The translations under genes and the position numbers were made by a program. Under the pieces are notes generated by a model. That model saw only the letters and a program-made list of their open reading frames with translations, made no database searches and was not told the DNA's origin. From assembly GCA_041665785.1 (NCBI GenBank), contig JBAYIE010000021.1:1-64000 (forward strand): a stretch of DNA of 64,000 nucleotides, read 5' to 3'. This document shows, one piece after another, positions 7,695 through 17,240 of this stretch (the stretch's first letter is position 1; the number at the start of each line of letters is the position of its first letter). This stretch comes from JBAYIE01 sp041665785 (lineage in GTDB: Bacteria; Bacteroidota; Bacteroidia; UKL13-3).

Positions 7695-9338
7695 TTAGTA
7701 GACCCTTTTCCCTCCCAAATACACCCCTTCTATTTTTGCATTGCGAATCACTTCTAAATTTTCAGACAGCAGGTTCTCTTTCATCACCACAAAATCGGCC
7801 AGTTTGCCGGCTTCCAGCGATCCTTTTTTATTTTCTTCAAACGAGGCTTTTGCCGCCCAGATGGTAATGCCGCTCAAAGCCTGTTCGCGACTCAGGGCAT
7901 GTTGTGGCTGAAAGCCGTTCTCCGGAAATCCTGTGGCATCTTTTCGGGCAATGGCTGAGTAAAAGGTATAAAGTGGATTTACCTCTTCAACTGGAAAATC
8001 GGTTCCGAGAGGTATCCAGCCATGTTGGTCCATCAACAGTTTATAAGCATAAGCACCCTTGAGTCTTTCTTTTCCAATACGATCACCCGCCCAATACATA
8101 TCGCTGGTGGCATGCGTGGGCTGAACAGATGGAATAATGCCGTAAGCATTGAATAAAGGAAAATCACCGGGATTTAGTACTTGTGCATGTTCTATACGCC
8201 AGCGACGATTGCTTTTTAGCCCCAGGGCTTTTCCGTATGCATGCAACAAAAAGCGGTTGGCCGAGTCGCCGATGCAATGTGTGTTAAGTTGATAATCAGA
8301 AGCGGCTACGCGTTTTATGTATTCGTGAATTATTGCGGGTGGAGTTAATAAAAATCCCTGATGTCCGGGTTGATCCAGATAAGGTTCCAACAGGCAAGCA
8401 CCACGTGAACCCAAGGCGCCGTCGGCATACATTTTAAATGAAGCAACCCGCAAATGATCGGTTTGAATAGGAGCTCTTGCCAACCAGGTGTCGAGGTTTT
8501 TATCTGAAATGCTGACCATGGCATCGATGCGCATTTGTAATATTCCTGCTTGTTGCAACGAATCGATTTGTTCAATGATTTCACTTTCGAGTCCGGCATC
8601 GCATACGCTCGTTAATCCGGTTGCAAAGCAAAGCGCTTGTGCCTGCAATAAAGCAGTTGTACGTTCACTCACCGATGGTTGGGGCAATTTCGACTGCACT
8701 TCATCTACGGCATTGTCAATCAATACTCCGGTAAGTTTACCATTCACCGTTAATATTTCGCCTCCATCAATAACCGATTGGGGTGTAATGCCGGATAATT
8801 GCAAAGCCTGCTCATTGGCAATGGCTGCATGACCGTCAACACGTTTCAACAATACGGGAATGTCGGGGAATAAACGGTTCAGTGCTGCGTTGTCAGGATA
8901 GGTTTTTACTTCCCAGTCATTCTGATCCCAGCCCCGTCCGGTGAGGGTTTGCGGATGGTGGGTTTCTACAAATATTTTGCAACGTTCCAGTACTTCTTCC
9001 CAGCTTCGCGTTCCAACCAGATCAACGCGTTGGGTAGTTAATCCCAATCCGTAAAAATGCGCATGAGCATCGATAAAGCCGGGATAAATAAACGCACCGC
9101 CAACATCGAAAACTGAATCGCTTCTGTATTTTTCTTTCAGTTCATTTCCACCCAACGCAACAATTTTCCCATCGCGAATGGCCATGCACGAAAATTCCTG
9201 CATCAACGAATCCACGGTTTGAATGTGCCCATTTTTTACCAGCAGATCGATGGATGGTTTAGTTGAACAGGAACTCAGCAGCAGCAATACTGATGCAAGC
9301 AGGAAAGAATAAGAAGTGATTTTTTTGAAGTACTTCAC
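7695..9338 (-). CDS. amidohydrolase family lipoprotein (YtcJ-like)
   Basis: A 547-residue amidohydrolase-3 type metal-dependent hydrolase. A leader ending in LLLLSSC (Cys24) marks it as a lipoprotein, so it acts outside the cytoplasm. The family metal motif appears as DAHAHFYGLGL, followed by the later HCIGD and RIEHAQ histidine motifs and the C-terminal LEAGKLADFVV segment that closes the small beta-sandwich domain. YtcJ-like enzymes cleave amide or N-formyl/N-acyl bonds; the natural substrate is unknown. It starts 4 bp after the DPP-IV-like peptidase stop, so the two are very probably an operon processing peptides or N-acyl amino acids. Confidence 0.88.
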   Translation of the reverse strand: MKYFKKITSYSFLLASVLLLLSSCSTKPSIDLLVKNGHIQTVDSLMQEFSCMAIRDGKIVALGGNELKEKYRSDSVFDVGGAFIYPGFIDAHAHFYGLGLTTQRVDLVGTRSWEEVLERCKIFVETHHPQTLTGRGWDQNDWEVKTYPDNAALNRLFPDIPVLLKRVDGHAAIANEQALQLSGITPQSVIDGGEILTVNGKLTGVLIDNAVDEVQSKLPQPSVSERTTALLQAQALCFATGLTSVCDAGLESEIIEQIDSLQQAGILQMRIDAMVSISDKNLDTWLARAPIQTDHLRVASFKMYADGALGSRGACLLEPYLDQPGHQGFLLTPPAIIHEYIKRVAASDYQLNTHCIGDSANRFLLHAYGKALGLKSNRRWRIEHAQVLNPGDFPLFNAYGIIPSVQPTHATSDMYWAGDRIGKERLKGAYAYKLLMDQHGWIPLGTDFPVEEVNPLYTFYSAIARKDATGFPENGFQPQHALSREQALSGITIWAAKASFEENKKGSLEAGKLADFVVMKENLLSENLEVIRNAKIEGVYLGGKRVY

Positions 9339-9342
9339 ACAC

Positions 9343-11502
9343 TTATAATTTTTCCAGAATGAAACGGGTCATACGTTCGTATAAATGCAAACGAATTTTT
9401 CCACCACCGATACCATGATTTTTGTTTGGATAAATTTCTGAATCGAACCGAATGCCTTTGTTGATCATAGCATTTACCATTTCCACGGTATTCTGAAAAT
9501 GCACATTATCGTCGGCTGTTCCATGGATGATCAGGTAATTGCCTTTTATTTTATCGACATGGTTGATGGGGGAATTATCGTCGTAGTTGGTTCCGTTTTC
9601 CTGTGGCTTGCGCATAAAGCGTTCGGTATAAATATTGTCGTAATAGCGCCAGTTGGTTACTGGGGCCACAGCTATTGCTACTTTAAATACATCGGCACCT
9701 TTGGTAATGGCGAGGCTCGACATATATCCTCCATAACTCCATCCCCAGATTCCGATCCTGCTTGCATCTACATAGGGTAATTTTCCCAATTGACGTGCTA
9801 CCTCAATCTGATCTTCAATTTCATATTTGCCCAGTTGCAGGTAGGTAACTTTTTTAAATGCTTCGCCTTTTCCTCCGGTTCCTCTTCCATCTGTACACAC
9901 AATCATATATCCTTTTTGAGACAACATCTGGAACCAGAAATAATTTCCACCCATCCACCGATTTACGGCCAGTTGATTGCCGGGACCTCCGTATACATAC
10001 ATCAATACAGGATATTTTTTTGCCGGATCGAATTGAGCCGGTTTGATGATAAAGGCATTGAGATTTTCTTTGTATGCATTGGTAAACGAACTCATTTCGG
10101 CGTTCACCAACCCGAAGGTTTTCATTTTCTGTTGCAGTGCTTCGTTCGATTCCAGCATACGCACTTCTTTTCCATTGCCGTCGCACAAGGCATAAACCGG
10201 CGGGTTATTTAAGGACGAATTCACATGAAGAAAAAAGCTGAAATCGGTATTGAAGGTTGCTGCATTCCATCCGGGTTTTGAAGTCAGCATTTTTTTTGCC
10301 TTCCCATCCAGCGAAATGCAATACACCTGCCGGTCCGATGAAATGGTTTCGCCGGAAGTGTAGTACACCATCTTTGCTTTTTCATTCAAGCCTAAAAATT
10401 GATCCAGATCCCAATTCCCTTTTGTAATTTGTTTGATCAGTTTGCCCGAAGTGGAGTGATGATACAAATGCATCCATCCGCTTTTTTCGCTGGTAATCAG
10501 AAACGATTTTCCACCCTGAATGAAACGGATTTCAGGTACATCCAGGTAGGTTGAACTTTCTTCGGTATACATCACTTTGGAAGACCCGGTTTGAATATCG
10601 GTCGTCAGCAATTCCATTTTATTCTGCAGGCGATTCATGCGTTCGATGCACAAGCTTCCGGCATTGATCCAATAGATCCGTGGTAAATAGATATCGGTTT
10701 CTTTTCCGGTATCCATCACCTTGCTGCTGCCATCGTTCAGCGCATACACCTGAATGCGCACTACTGAATTTACTTCTCCTGCTTTTGGATATTTGAATTT
10801 ACTTTCTTCGGGATACAATTTGTTGTACAAAGGCATGCCGTATTCCGGCACTTTGGTTTCGTCGAACTCGTAAAAAGCAATATGGGAACTGCTTTCATTC
10901 CATTCGTAGCCTTTGGATAAAGCAAACTCTTCTTCGTATACCCAATCGGTTGTTCCATTGATGATATGGTTTACTTTCCCGTTTTTGGTGATGGCCGTTT
11001 CTTTTTTTGCAGCCAGATCATAGCAATACAAATTGTTGTCTTTCACATAGGCAATTTTTTGTGCATCGGGCGATAATTCAGCCAACATCACCGGCTCAGC
11101 TGAAGGTTGAATCACACTTTTGGTTTTGCAATCAAATACATAAACATGTGCGGTATACGAATGGCGATAAATCGACTTAAGATTTGTTTCAAGGAGCAAT
11201 TTACTTTCATCCGCACTCCAGCTAAAGCGGAAATTTTTGATGGCCTGACCTTCCCATAGAAGGTCGTCGGCTTTGAGCAGAGTGTCTACCAGTGCTCCGG
11301 TTGCAAAAGCATAGCGGATCAGATTTTGATCGGCATCCTGAATGCAGTAATAACGCCCGTCTTTCATCGAATTGAAACCGGGTATACCTTTGGATGGAAA
11401 AGTTCCTTTGGTAAAAATATCTTCCAGGGTAATGGCTTGCTGAGCCGTGGAAGTTGTAAATGAAAAGGTAATCAGGAATGCGGAGTAAATTAATTTTCTC
11501 AT
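9343..11502 (-). CDS. S9 family prolyl dipeptidyl peptidase (DPP-IV-like)
   Basis: A 719-residue secreted serine peptidase. A signal peptide (about 20 residues, ending TTSTA) precedes an N-terminal beta-propeller. TDWVYEEEF holds the paired acidic residues that in DPP-IV bind the peptide N-terminus. The C-terminal alpha/beta-hydrolase domain has GWSYGG (nucleophile about S589), GTADDNVHF (about D665) and NKNHGIGG (about H696). The enzyme should remove X-Pro or X-Ala dipeptides in the periplasm. It is the first gene of a two-gene unit with the downstream amidohydrolase. The family is certain; exact specificity is inferred. Confidence 0.93.
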   Translation of the reverse strand: MRKLIYSAFLITFSFTTSTAQQAITLEDIFTKGTFPSKGIPGFNSMKDGRYYCIQDADQNLIRYAFATGALVDTLLKADDLLWEGQAIKNFRFSWSADESKLLLETNLKSIYRHSYTAHVYVFDCKTKSVIQPSAEPVMLAELSPDAQKIAYVKDNNLYCYDLAAKKETAITKNGKVNHIINGTTDWVYEEEFALSKGYEWNESSSHIAFYEFDETKVPEYGMPLYNKLYPEESKFKYPKAGEVNSVVRIQVYALNDGSSKVMDTGKETDIYLPRIYWINAGSLCIERMNRLQNKMELLTTDIQTGSSKVMYTEESSTYLDVPEIRFIQGGKSFLITSEKSGWMHLYHHSTSGKLIKQITKGNWDLDQFLGLNEKAKMVYYTSGETISSDRQVYCISLDGKAKKMLTSKPGWNAATFNTDFSFFLHVNSSLNNPPVYALCDGNGKEVRMLESNEALQQKMKTFGLVNAEMSSFTNAYKENLNAFIIKPAQFDPAKKYPVLMYVYGGPGNQLAVNRWMGGNYFWFQMLSQKGYMIVCTDGRGTGGKGEAFKKVTYLQLGKYEIEDQIEVARQLGKLPYVDASRIGIWGWSYGGYMSSLAITKGADVFKVAIAVAPVTNWRYYDNIYTERFMRKPQENGTNYDDNSPINHVDKIKGNYLIIHGTADDNVHFQNTVEMVNAMINKGIRFDSEIYPNKNHGIGGGKIRLHLYERMTRFILEKL

Positions 11503-11549
11503 ATGTTCTATTGGTCAGTTTTTTGGTATGATAAAGGGATTTTATTTTT

Positions 11550-11690
11550 GGGCGCGTCCATGAAGTATGCGCAATAGGTATTCTTCTTATTTAATCAGCA
11601 TTTTGCGCGCTTAACTTCATGGTCGGGCTATCCGTTACAAGTCCTCGCTGCGCTGCGGGCTTTTCACTTCTATCCCTCGCGCAACCTACG
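11550..11690 (-). repeat. composite intergenic repeat, copy A
   Basis: Part of a 470-bp gap (11503-11972). Read on the minus strand it has a core with AGCGCAGCGAGGACTTG, then TAGCCCGA, then a 65-bp module (11558-11622) bounded by inverted 8-mers CCATGAAG and CTTCATGG, then GACGCGCCCAAA. Copy B near 20.2 kb has the same order and flanks, but its module is inverted and its bounding 8-mers are CCCTGAAG/CTTCAGGG, a compensated change. Core-like strings of this kind are, from memory, common between genes in Bacteroidota. Confidence 0.8.
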
Positions 11691-11901
11691 CATATAAACT
11701 TGGCGTAAAGAGCAAGATGCTTTTCACGCTTTGTATGTATTCCGGGAGATGTAAGGTTTATTGGCAAAACGATGTTTTATTGAGTTTTAATGTTTCAAGG
11801 GTTGGTCTTATTTAAAAACTAATCCTTAGTCAGCACTTTTTATTGATAAGCATAGCATTCACAAATGCAAAATCAGGATTGAGTATATCATTAATTTTTT
11901 T

Positions 11902-11914
11902 TTGAGCAGCTCAA
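11902..11914. promoter_or_regulatory. palindrome TTGAGC-A-GCTCAA, possible operator
   Basis: A perfect 6-bp inverted repeat around a single A, preceded by a T-run, 25 bp upstream of the putative promoter of the oxidase gene. It lacks a following T-run, so it is not a terminator; an operator role is a guess. Confidence 0.3.
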
Positions 11915-11939
11915 CATACTGTTGTTTATAATTTCCGGA

Positions 11940-11968
11940 TTGACTTCCATTTGTAGGAATTATATTTG
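11940..11968 (+). promoter_or_regulatory. putative promoter of the GlcD-type oxidase
   Basis: TTG at 11940-11942 and TATATTTG at 11961-11968 are separated by 18 bp. Transcription would begin around 11972, practically at the GTG start at 11973, implying a leaderless or nearly leaderless mRNA if that start is right. Confidence 0.5.
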
Positions 11969-11972
11969 GCTT

Positions 11973-13370
11973 GTGCAATATACTAAAGTCTCTGAGGAGC
12001 ATATTCATTTTTTTACAGGGGTGGCCGGTAAGGCATATGTATGGTCGGATCTGGAGCAAATGCAGGCTTATGCCAAAGATCAGACGGAGGATTTGGTGTA
12101 TATGCCCGAGGTTGTTATTCGTCCGCGAACAGCCGAAGAAATTTCTGCCATTCTGAAATATTGCCAGCACGAGAAAATACCGGTAACTCCGCGTGGTGCC
12201 GGAACCGGTCTCAGTGGCGGGGCTCTTCCGGCAAAAGGAGGAGTGGTGCTTTCTTTGGAGCGCTTCAATGAAATTCTGCACCTCGATCAACGCAATTTTC
12301 AGGTTACGGTTGAGCCGGGGGTCATCAACGAAGTATTGCAACAAGCCGTACGCGAAGTGGGTTTATTTTATCCGCCCGATCCGGCCAGCAAGGGCAGTTG
12401 TTTTTTGGGTGGAAATATTGCCCATGCCAGCGGCGGTCCGCGCGCCTTGAAATACGGAACAACGCGCGATTATGTGTTGAACCTCGAAGTGGTTTTACCA
12501 ACAGGAGAAATTATCTGGACCGGTGCAAATACCTTAAAATATTCAACCGGATACAACCTTACGCATTTGATGATAGGTAGCGAGGGTACACTTGGAGTGG
12601 TAACTAAAATAGTCCTGAAACTTATACCGCATCCTCAGCAAACCTTGTTGATGTTAACACCATTCAGTTCACCTGAAAAGGCTTGCGAAGCGGTGAATGC
12701 CATCTTTCTTGCGGGTTGCAATCCAAGTGCCTGCGAATTTATTGAACCGGAAGGATTTCGCCTGGCCGCCCATATGCTCAATCTGAAATTTGAAATTCCG
12801 GATGATGCACATGCGTATTTACTAATTGAAGTAGATGGCAATGATGTGGAACGGATGATGCAGGAATGTGAAACCATCAGTGAGGTATTGTATCAACACC
12901 AAAGTGGAGAAGTGCAGTTTGCACAAACAGCCGATGAAAAAGAATACTTCTGGAAACTTCGCCGCAGCATTGGTGAGGCAACCAAATTCAACAATACCTA
13001 CAAAGAAGAAGATACGGTTGTACCGCGTGCAGAATTGCCCGTATTGTTTAAAAGAGTAAAAGAAATCGGAGCTCGCTATGGCTTCCGCACTGTTTGCTAC
13101 GGACACGCAGGCGATGGTAATTTGCATGTAAATATTCTGAAAGATGATCTGGACGATACTTTCTGGAACGAAAAATTAACAGAAGCAATAAGTGAAATAT
13201 TCCTGTTGTGCAAACAACTCAAAGGCACCATCAGCGGGGAGCATGGTATCGGATTGGTACAAAAGCCCTACATGAAGTTGGTGATGCCGGAAGTACAACT
13301 TGGGCTTATGCGCAAGATCAAGAGTGCTTTTGATCCCAATGAAATCCTGAATCCGGGTAAAATTTTCTGA
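11973..13370 (+). CDS. FAD-linked oxidase, glycolate/D-lactate oxidase GlcD type
   Basis: Member of the FAD-binding PCMH/FAD-oxidase C family. The FAD-binding motif PRGAGTGLSGG is at about residues 73-83. GSCFLGGNIAHASGGPRALKYG follows, and near the end come YGHAGDGNLHVN and SGEHGIG, both diagnostic of GlcD/D-lactate dehydrogenases. The family oxidises 2-hydroxy acids such as glycolate or D-lactate and passes electrons to the quinone pool, often at the membrane with Fe-S partners that are not encoded here. The GTG at 11973 gives a start resembling the family N-terminus (MQYTKVSEEH); the ATG at 11922 would add 17 unrelated residues and lies upstream of the promoter. Substrate is uncertain. Confidence 0.9.
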   Translation: MQYTKVSEEHIHFFTGVAGKAYVWSDLEQMQAYAKDQTEDLVYMPEVVIRPRTAEEISAILKYCQHEKIPVTPRGAGTGLSGGALPAKGGVVLSLERFNEILHLDQRNFQVTVEPGVINEVLQQAVREVGLFYPPDPASKGSCFLGGNIAHASGGPRALKYGTTRDYVLNLEVVLPTGEIIWTGANTLKYSTGYNLTHLMIGSEGTLGVVTKIVLKLIPHPQQTLLMLTPFSSPEKACEAVNAIFLAGCNPSACEFIEPEGFRLAAHMLNLKFEIPDDAHAYLLIEVDGNDVERMMQECETISEVLYQHQSGEVQFAQTADEKEYFWKLRRSIGEATKFNNTYKEEDTVVPRAELPVLFKRVKEIGARYGFRTVCYGHAGDGNLHVNILKDDLDDTFWNEKLTEAISEIFLLCKQLKGTISGEHGIGLVQKPYMKLVMPEVQLGLMRKIKSAFDPNEILNPGKIF

Positions 13371-13386
13371 GCATTCGCATACCGAC

Positions 13387-13417
13387 TTTCACAATTTCGG
13401 ATTCGCGACTATCTTTG
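13387..13417 (+). promoter_or_regulatory. putative promoter of ettA
   Basis: TTTC at 13387-13390, a 19-bp spacer, then TATCTTTG at 13410-13417, a perfect TAnnTTTG box. The leader before the ATG at 13443 would be about 22 nt. Confidence 0.5.
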
Positions 13418-13442
13418 GCCACCTAAACAGCAAGCAGCAATT

Positions 13443-15122
13443 ATGTCGGATCACAAAATCATATTCTCCATGGCGGGGGTCAGTAAAATTTACCCGCCAA
13501 ACAAACAGGTACTGAAAGATATCTACCTCTCTTTTTTCTACGGCGCAAAAATTGGGGTACTCGGATTGAACGGTTCGGGTAAGTCGAGCCTATTGCGCAT
13601 CATAGCCGGTGTAGATAAGAACTTCAACGGTGAAGTGGTATTCGATAACAAGAATTATAAAATAGGATTTCTTGAGCAGGAACCGGAATTGGATGAAACC
13701 AAAACGGTAATCGAAGTAGTGAAAGAAGGGGTGAAACCCATTGTAGATATGCTCACCGAATTTGATGAAGTGAACAACAAACTGGCCGAACCCTTGAACG
13801 ATGCGGAGATGAACAAACTGATGGATCGTCAGGCATTTTTAATGGAATGGCTCGAACAGCACGACGCCTGGGAGCTGGATACCAAACTGGATAAGGCCAT
13901 GGATGCATTGCGTTGTCCGGAACCGGATATGCCAATCAATGTGCTTTCGGGTGGAGAACGCCGTCGCGTGGCGTTGTGCCGTTTGTTGCTGAGTAGTCCG
14001 GATATTTTATTGCTCGATGAACCTACGAATCACCTCGATGCCGAATCAGTAGATTGGCTGGAACAATACCTGCATAATTTTCCTGGAACTGTAATTGCAG
14101 TAACCCACGACCGGTATTTCCTGGATAATGTAGCGGGATGGATTCTTGAACTGGATCGCGGAGAAGGAATTCCATGGAAAGGAAATTACTCGAGCTGGCT
14201 TGAGCAAAAAGCCAATCGTTTGAAAGCCGAAGAGCGGTCGGAAAGCAAGCGGGCTAAAGCATTGGAGCGGGAACTCGAATGGGTACGCCAGGGTCCAAAG
14301 GGTAGACATGCCAAGCAAAAAGCACGTTTACAATCGTACGACCGCATGTTGGGTGAAGAACAAAAAGAGAAGGAACAACAACTCGAATTGTTTATACCTG
14401 CCGGTCCGCGTTTGGGCGATGTGGTTATTGAAGCGCAGGGAGTGAGCAAAGCATTCGGAAATAAATTGCTGTACGAAAACCTGAATTTTGCTTTACCAAA
14501 AGGAGGAATTGTGGGAATAATTGGTCCAAATGGTGTAGGTAAAACAACATTGTTTAAACTGATCATGGGACTTGAGCAACCGGATAAAGGAACTTTCAAA
14601 GTGGGAGAAACTGTTAAGGTTGCATACGTAGATCAAAGCCATAAAGACTTAGTGCCGGATAAATCCGTGTTTGAAGTCATCAGCGGTGGTACTGAAACCA
14701 TGGTAGTAGGAGGCAAACAGGTGAATGCGCGGGCTTATATTTCGAAATTCAATTTTGGTGGTACCGATCAAAGTAAGAAGGTAGGAGTTTTGTCGGGTGG
14801 AGAACGTAACCGTGTGCATCTGGCAATGACCCTCAAAGAAGGAGGCAATGTATTGTTGCTGGATGAACCTACCAATGATATAGATGTAAACACCTTGCGT
14901 GCTTTGGAAGAAGCCATCGAGAATTTTGCCGGTTGTGTGGTTGTAATTTCCCACGATCGTTGGTTTATCGATCGCATTGCCACACATATTCTGGCCTTCG
15001 AAGGCGATTCGCAGGTGTATTGGTTTGAAGGTAACTACAGCGAATACGAAGAAAATAAAAAGCAACGCCTGGGCGATGTTCAACCACACCGCATACGATT
15101 TAAGAATTTTTTGAGCAACTAA
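13443..15122 (+). CDS. ettA: energy-dependent translational throttle protein EttA (ABC-F)
   Basis: A 559-residue ABC-F ATPase, close to the usual EttA length. The first nucleotide-binding domain has Walker A GLNGSGKSS at 41-49, an LSGGE signature at about 168 and DEPTNHLDAESVDWLE. The interdomain linker, rich in Lys, Arg and Glu, is at about 240-310. The second domain has GPNGVGKTT at about 359-367, LSGGERNRVHLA at about 449 and DEPTNDIDVNTLRALEE. There is no transmembrane region. EttA binds the ribosomal E site and couples the first peptide bond to ATP/ADP ratio. It has its own promoter and is followed 42 bp later by a small conserved gene. Confidence 0.95.
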   Translation: MSDHKIIFSMAGVSKIYPPNKQVLKDIYLSFFYGAKIGVLGLNGSGKSSLLRIIAGVDKNFNGEVVFDNKNYKIGFLEQEPELDETKTVIEVVKEGVKPIVDMLTEFDEVNNKLAEPLNDAEMNKLMDRQAFLMEWLEQHDAWELDTKLDKAMDALRCPEPDMPINVLSGGERRRVALCRLLLSSPDILLLDEPTNHLDAESVDWLEQYLHNFPGTVIAVTHDRYFLDNVAGWILELDRGEGIPWKGNYSSWLEQKANRLKAEERSESKRAKALERELEWVRQGPKGRHAKQKARLQSYDRMLGEEQKEKEQQLELFIPAGPRLGDVVIEAQGVSKAFGNKLLYENLNFALPKGGIVGIIGPNGVGKTTLFKLIMGLEQPDKGTFKVGETVKVAYVDQSHKDLVPDKSVFEVISGGTETMVVGGKQVNARAYISKFNFGGTDQSKKVGVLSGGERNRVHLAMTLKEGGNVLLLDEPTNDIDVNTLRALEEAIENFAGCVVVISHDRWFIDRIATHILAFEGDSQVYWFEGNYSEYEENKKQRLGDVQPHRIRFKNFLSN

Positions 15123-15164
15123 GCAACGGAAATATTTTTTGTTTCGTCTTATTAAAAACAACAT

Positions 15165-15698
15165 ATGGAATTAGGAATCGGATCGCGGGTTCGTCATGCC
15201 CAATACGGAGAAGGTGTAATCGTGAATGTTAAATCAGCTGCCTACAGTATTACATTCATGCAATACGGTCGGAAAGAAGTTGCGCGAGAACACAATGTAC
15301 TTGAAGTCATTGAAGCCGTTGAATCGCCCGACGATATGATCAGTAGCGCCGATGTGGAGCGTTCGTTGATCGGCATCCTGCGCCGCTGGAGCGATATTCA
15401 GGAAGATGTGAGCCTCGGGCAAAAATGGATCCGGGGCAAAATGATTTTACAACCTTCTGATCCGAATTTGCAGGGCAAGGAAATTCCGATTGAAACTTTT
15501 TTTCATAAAATTGTGATGTTGCGCGACCGTTTGCGTGTAATGGAGCAACGTATCAATGCACATGAATTGTTAACCGACGAAGACAAAGTTAACCTGCAGC
15601 AATACCTTACCCGCATTTATGGTTCGCTCACTACCTTCAATGTCTTATTTAAATTTCCGCACGATCATTTCACCGGAGAAAAGGGAAAAGAAGAATAA
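15165..15698 (+). CDS. conserved protein with N-terminal SH3/Tudor-like motif
   Basis: A 177-residue cytosolic protein. Residues 4-35 (GIGSRVRHAQYGEGVIVNV, then ITFMQYGRKEV) resemble the small SH3/Tudor-like fold at the C-terminus of UvrD/PcrA helicases, which binds RNA polymerase. The rest is helical, with an Arg-rich helix near residue 125 and a charged tail. It follows ettA by 42 bp in the same direction and is likely co-transcribed, so a link to transcription or translation is possible but unproven. I believe this is a widely conserved Bacteroidota protein without a known role. Confidence 0.7.
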   Translation: MELGIGSRVRHAQYGEGVIVNVKSAAYSITFMQYGRKEVAREHNVLEVIEAVESPDDMISSADVERSLIGILRRWSDIQEDVSLGQKWIRGKMILQPSDPNLQGKEIPIETFFHKIVMLRDRLRVMEQRINAHELLTDEDKVNLQQYLTRIYGSLTTFNVLFKFPHDHFTGEKGKEE

Positions 15699-15700
15699 AC

Positions 15701-16606
15701 TTATCGCACCTCCCACAACATAATCTCCCGGTCGTCGGAGCCACTTAGCAGGGTGTGATCATCCAGCCACAAAAGAGCATTCACCGAGGATATATGTCCG
15801 CCTGATTTTACCCGATCAATAACCTTTAACAGTTCCAGGGATTGTGCAGCCCATATTTTTATGCTTTTATCCATGCTGCAGGTAGCGAGTAAATTTCCTG
15901 AAGGGTTAAAGCGAATCTGATTGATATGTAACAGGTGTGCCGGAATTTTTTGTACCTGTTTATAGTGATCATCGCAGACATAACTGTGCAAATGTGCATC
16001 CCGACCACCGGAGAGTAGATGCGTTTGATCCGGTGAATAAGCCAGGGCAAAAACCGAATGTGTATGCGCGTCTATTTCCTGTTTGAGTTCAAGTGTCTGC
16101 AAATCATATAGACGTATTTTGTTATCACTCGAACCGGTTGCCAATTCATTGCGTTGTGCCGATATCGCAATGGTTCGTGTGCTCTTGTTGCTCACTTTTA
16201 CCGAATGCAATAATTTAAAATCAGCAGGATCCCATTGGTGCAACATTCCATCTTCGCCACTGGTGTATAAATTATTTTGATGCAGCAACATGCAAAAAAC
16301 ACCAAGCGTATGCGCTTCAATATGACGGGTTTCTTTTTTTTGTTTCAGATCAATCACATGTATACCGCCAATTGCTGTGCCGGCCAATACCTGTTGTTGT
16401 TCAGGCAATGCACAAATGCTGTAGATGGCTTTGTTTACGTTGGCTACCAATTGTCCATCCTGGCGTGTTTTATGATTCCATTCCACTAAATATCCTTCGG
16501 CACCTCCGCTATAAAATGCATCGGCATGCAATGAATAATTTAAAGAATAAATACAGTTTTTGTGTCCGCTGAATTGATATACTTTTGTTACAGAATGAAT
16601 ACGCAT
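15701..16606 (-). CDS. WD40-repeat protein
   Basis: A 301-residue protein made almost entirely of WD40-like repeats (roughly seven; examples are GHKNCIYSLNYS, AHTHSVFALAYSPDQTHLLSGG, AHLLHINQIRFNPSGNLLATCSMDKSIKIW and DDREIMLWEV), predicting a seven-bladed propeller scaffold without catalytic residues. There is no signal peptide, so it is cytosolic. The ATG at 16606 is chosen because the repeats begin just after it; an upstream ATG at 16666 would overlap the divergent gene by 60 nt. Even so, its start codon overlaps that of the phosphopantetheinyl transferase within one CATG. Its partner is unknown. Confidence 0.85.
   Translation of the reverse strand: MRIHSVTKVYQFSGHKNCIYSLNYSLHADAFYSGGAEGYLVEWNHKTRQDGQLVANVNKAIYSICALPEQQQVLAGTAIGGIHVIDLKQKKETRHIEAHTLGVFCMLLHQNNLYTSGEDGMLHQWDPADFKLLHSVKVSNKSTRTIAISAQRNELATGSSDNKIRLYDLQTLELKQEIDAHTHSVFALAYSPDQTHLLSGGRDAHLHSYVCDDHYKQVQKIPAHLLHINQIRFNPSGNLLATCSMDKSIKIWAAQSLELLKVIDRVKSGGHISSVNALLWLDDHTLLSGSDDREIMLWEVR
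16559..16587 (+). promoter_or_regulatory. putative promoter of the phosphopantetheinyl transferase, inside the WD40 gene
   Basis: TTTG at 16559-16562 and TACTTTTG at 16580-16587 with a 17-bp spacer, matching the phylum consensus. It lies within the first codons of the divergent WD40 gene and would give a leader of about 14 nt before the ATG at 16605. Confidence 0.5.
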
Positions 16607-17240
16607 GCCGGTTAATCGGGTTAAACAATTGCACAATAATACGTATTTGATCCTTTGGGATATCACCGAAACTGCGGATCAGATGCAAAACCAGCTCCAC
16701 CATCGTTTGCACGATTGGGGAGCAACGGCACAACATCGCGAGAACCGACACTGGCTGGCCAGCAGACTGGCGATACTGGAACATTTCCGTAACGAAGAAG
16801 TAGAAATTATTAAGGATCCTTTCAATAAACCACATTTACGGGTTGATGATCAGGATTGGAACATTTCCATCACCCATTCCTTTGAGAAGGCAGCTGTACT
16901 GATCAGTCCGGATCAGCGGGTAGCTTTAGATCTGGAGCGAATGGACGAGCGTATTGTTCGTGTTAAGAAGAAATTTTGTTCAGATGCCGAACTGGTTTTT
17001 TCTGAAATATCCGGTCAGGAATCACAAAGCCTGGCTTTAATTTGGGCAGCCAAGGAAACGATGTATAAATGGTATGGAAAAAAGGAATTGGATTTCAAAC
17101 GCAACCTGCATGTACATCCGTTTCAATTGAATGATGGATTGACGCAACTTCACGGCCGGATTCAAAAAGGAACTTACTTTTCAGAACATATTATCCAACT
17201 CGAAAAAATGGGCGAATATGTATTGACGTATTTGGTTTAG
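16605..17240 (+). CDS. 4'-phosphopantetheinyl transferase superfamily protein
   Basis: A 211-residue Sfp/AcpT-type enzyme that moves 4'-phosphopantetheine from CoA to a Ser of acyl- or peptidyl-carrier proteins. The two family motifs are present: VALDLE, the (I/V)G(V/I)D Mg-binding motif with Ala in place of Gly, and WAAKETMYKWYG, the WxxKEaxxK motif. SITHS upstream contacts CoA. The length matches Bacteroidota homologues. Its stop codon abuts the stop of the convergent gene at 17241 with no spacing. The carrier protein target is not encoded nearby. Confidence 0.9.
   Translation: MPVNRVKQLHNNTYLILWDITETADQMQNQLHHRLHDWGATAQHRENRHWLASRLAILEHFRNEEVEIIKDPFNKPHLRVDDQDWNISITHSFEKAAVLISPDQRVALDLERMDERIVRVKKKFCSDAELVFSEISGQESQSLALIWAAKETMYKWYGKKELDFKRNLHVHPFQLNDGLTQLHGRIQKGTYFSEHIIQLEKMGEYVLTYLV

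Noticed and set aside
9499..10212. Open frames antisense to the DPP-IV-like gene
   Set aside because: They follow the codon pattern of the opposite strand and have no domain signature; shadows of a certain gene.
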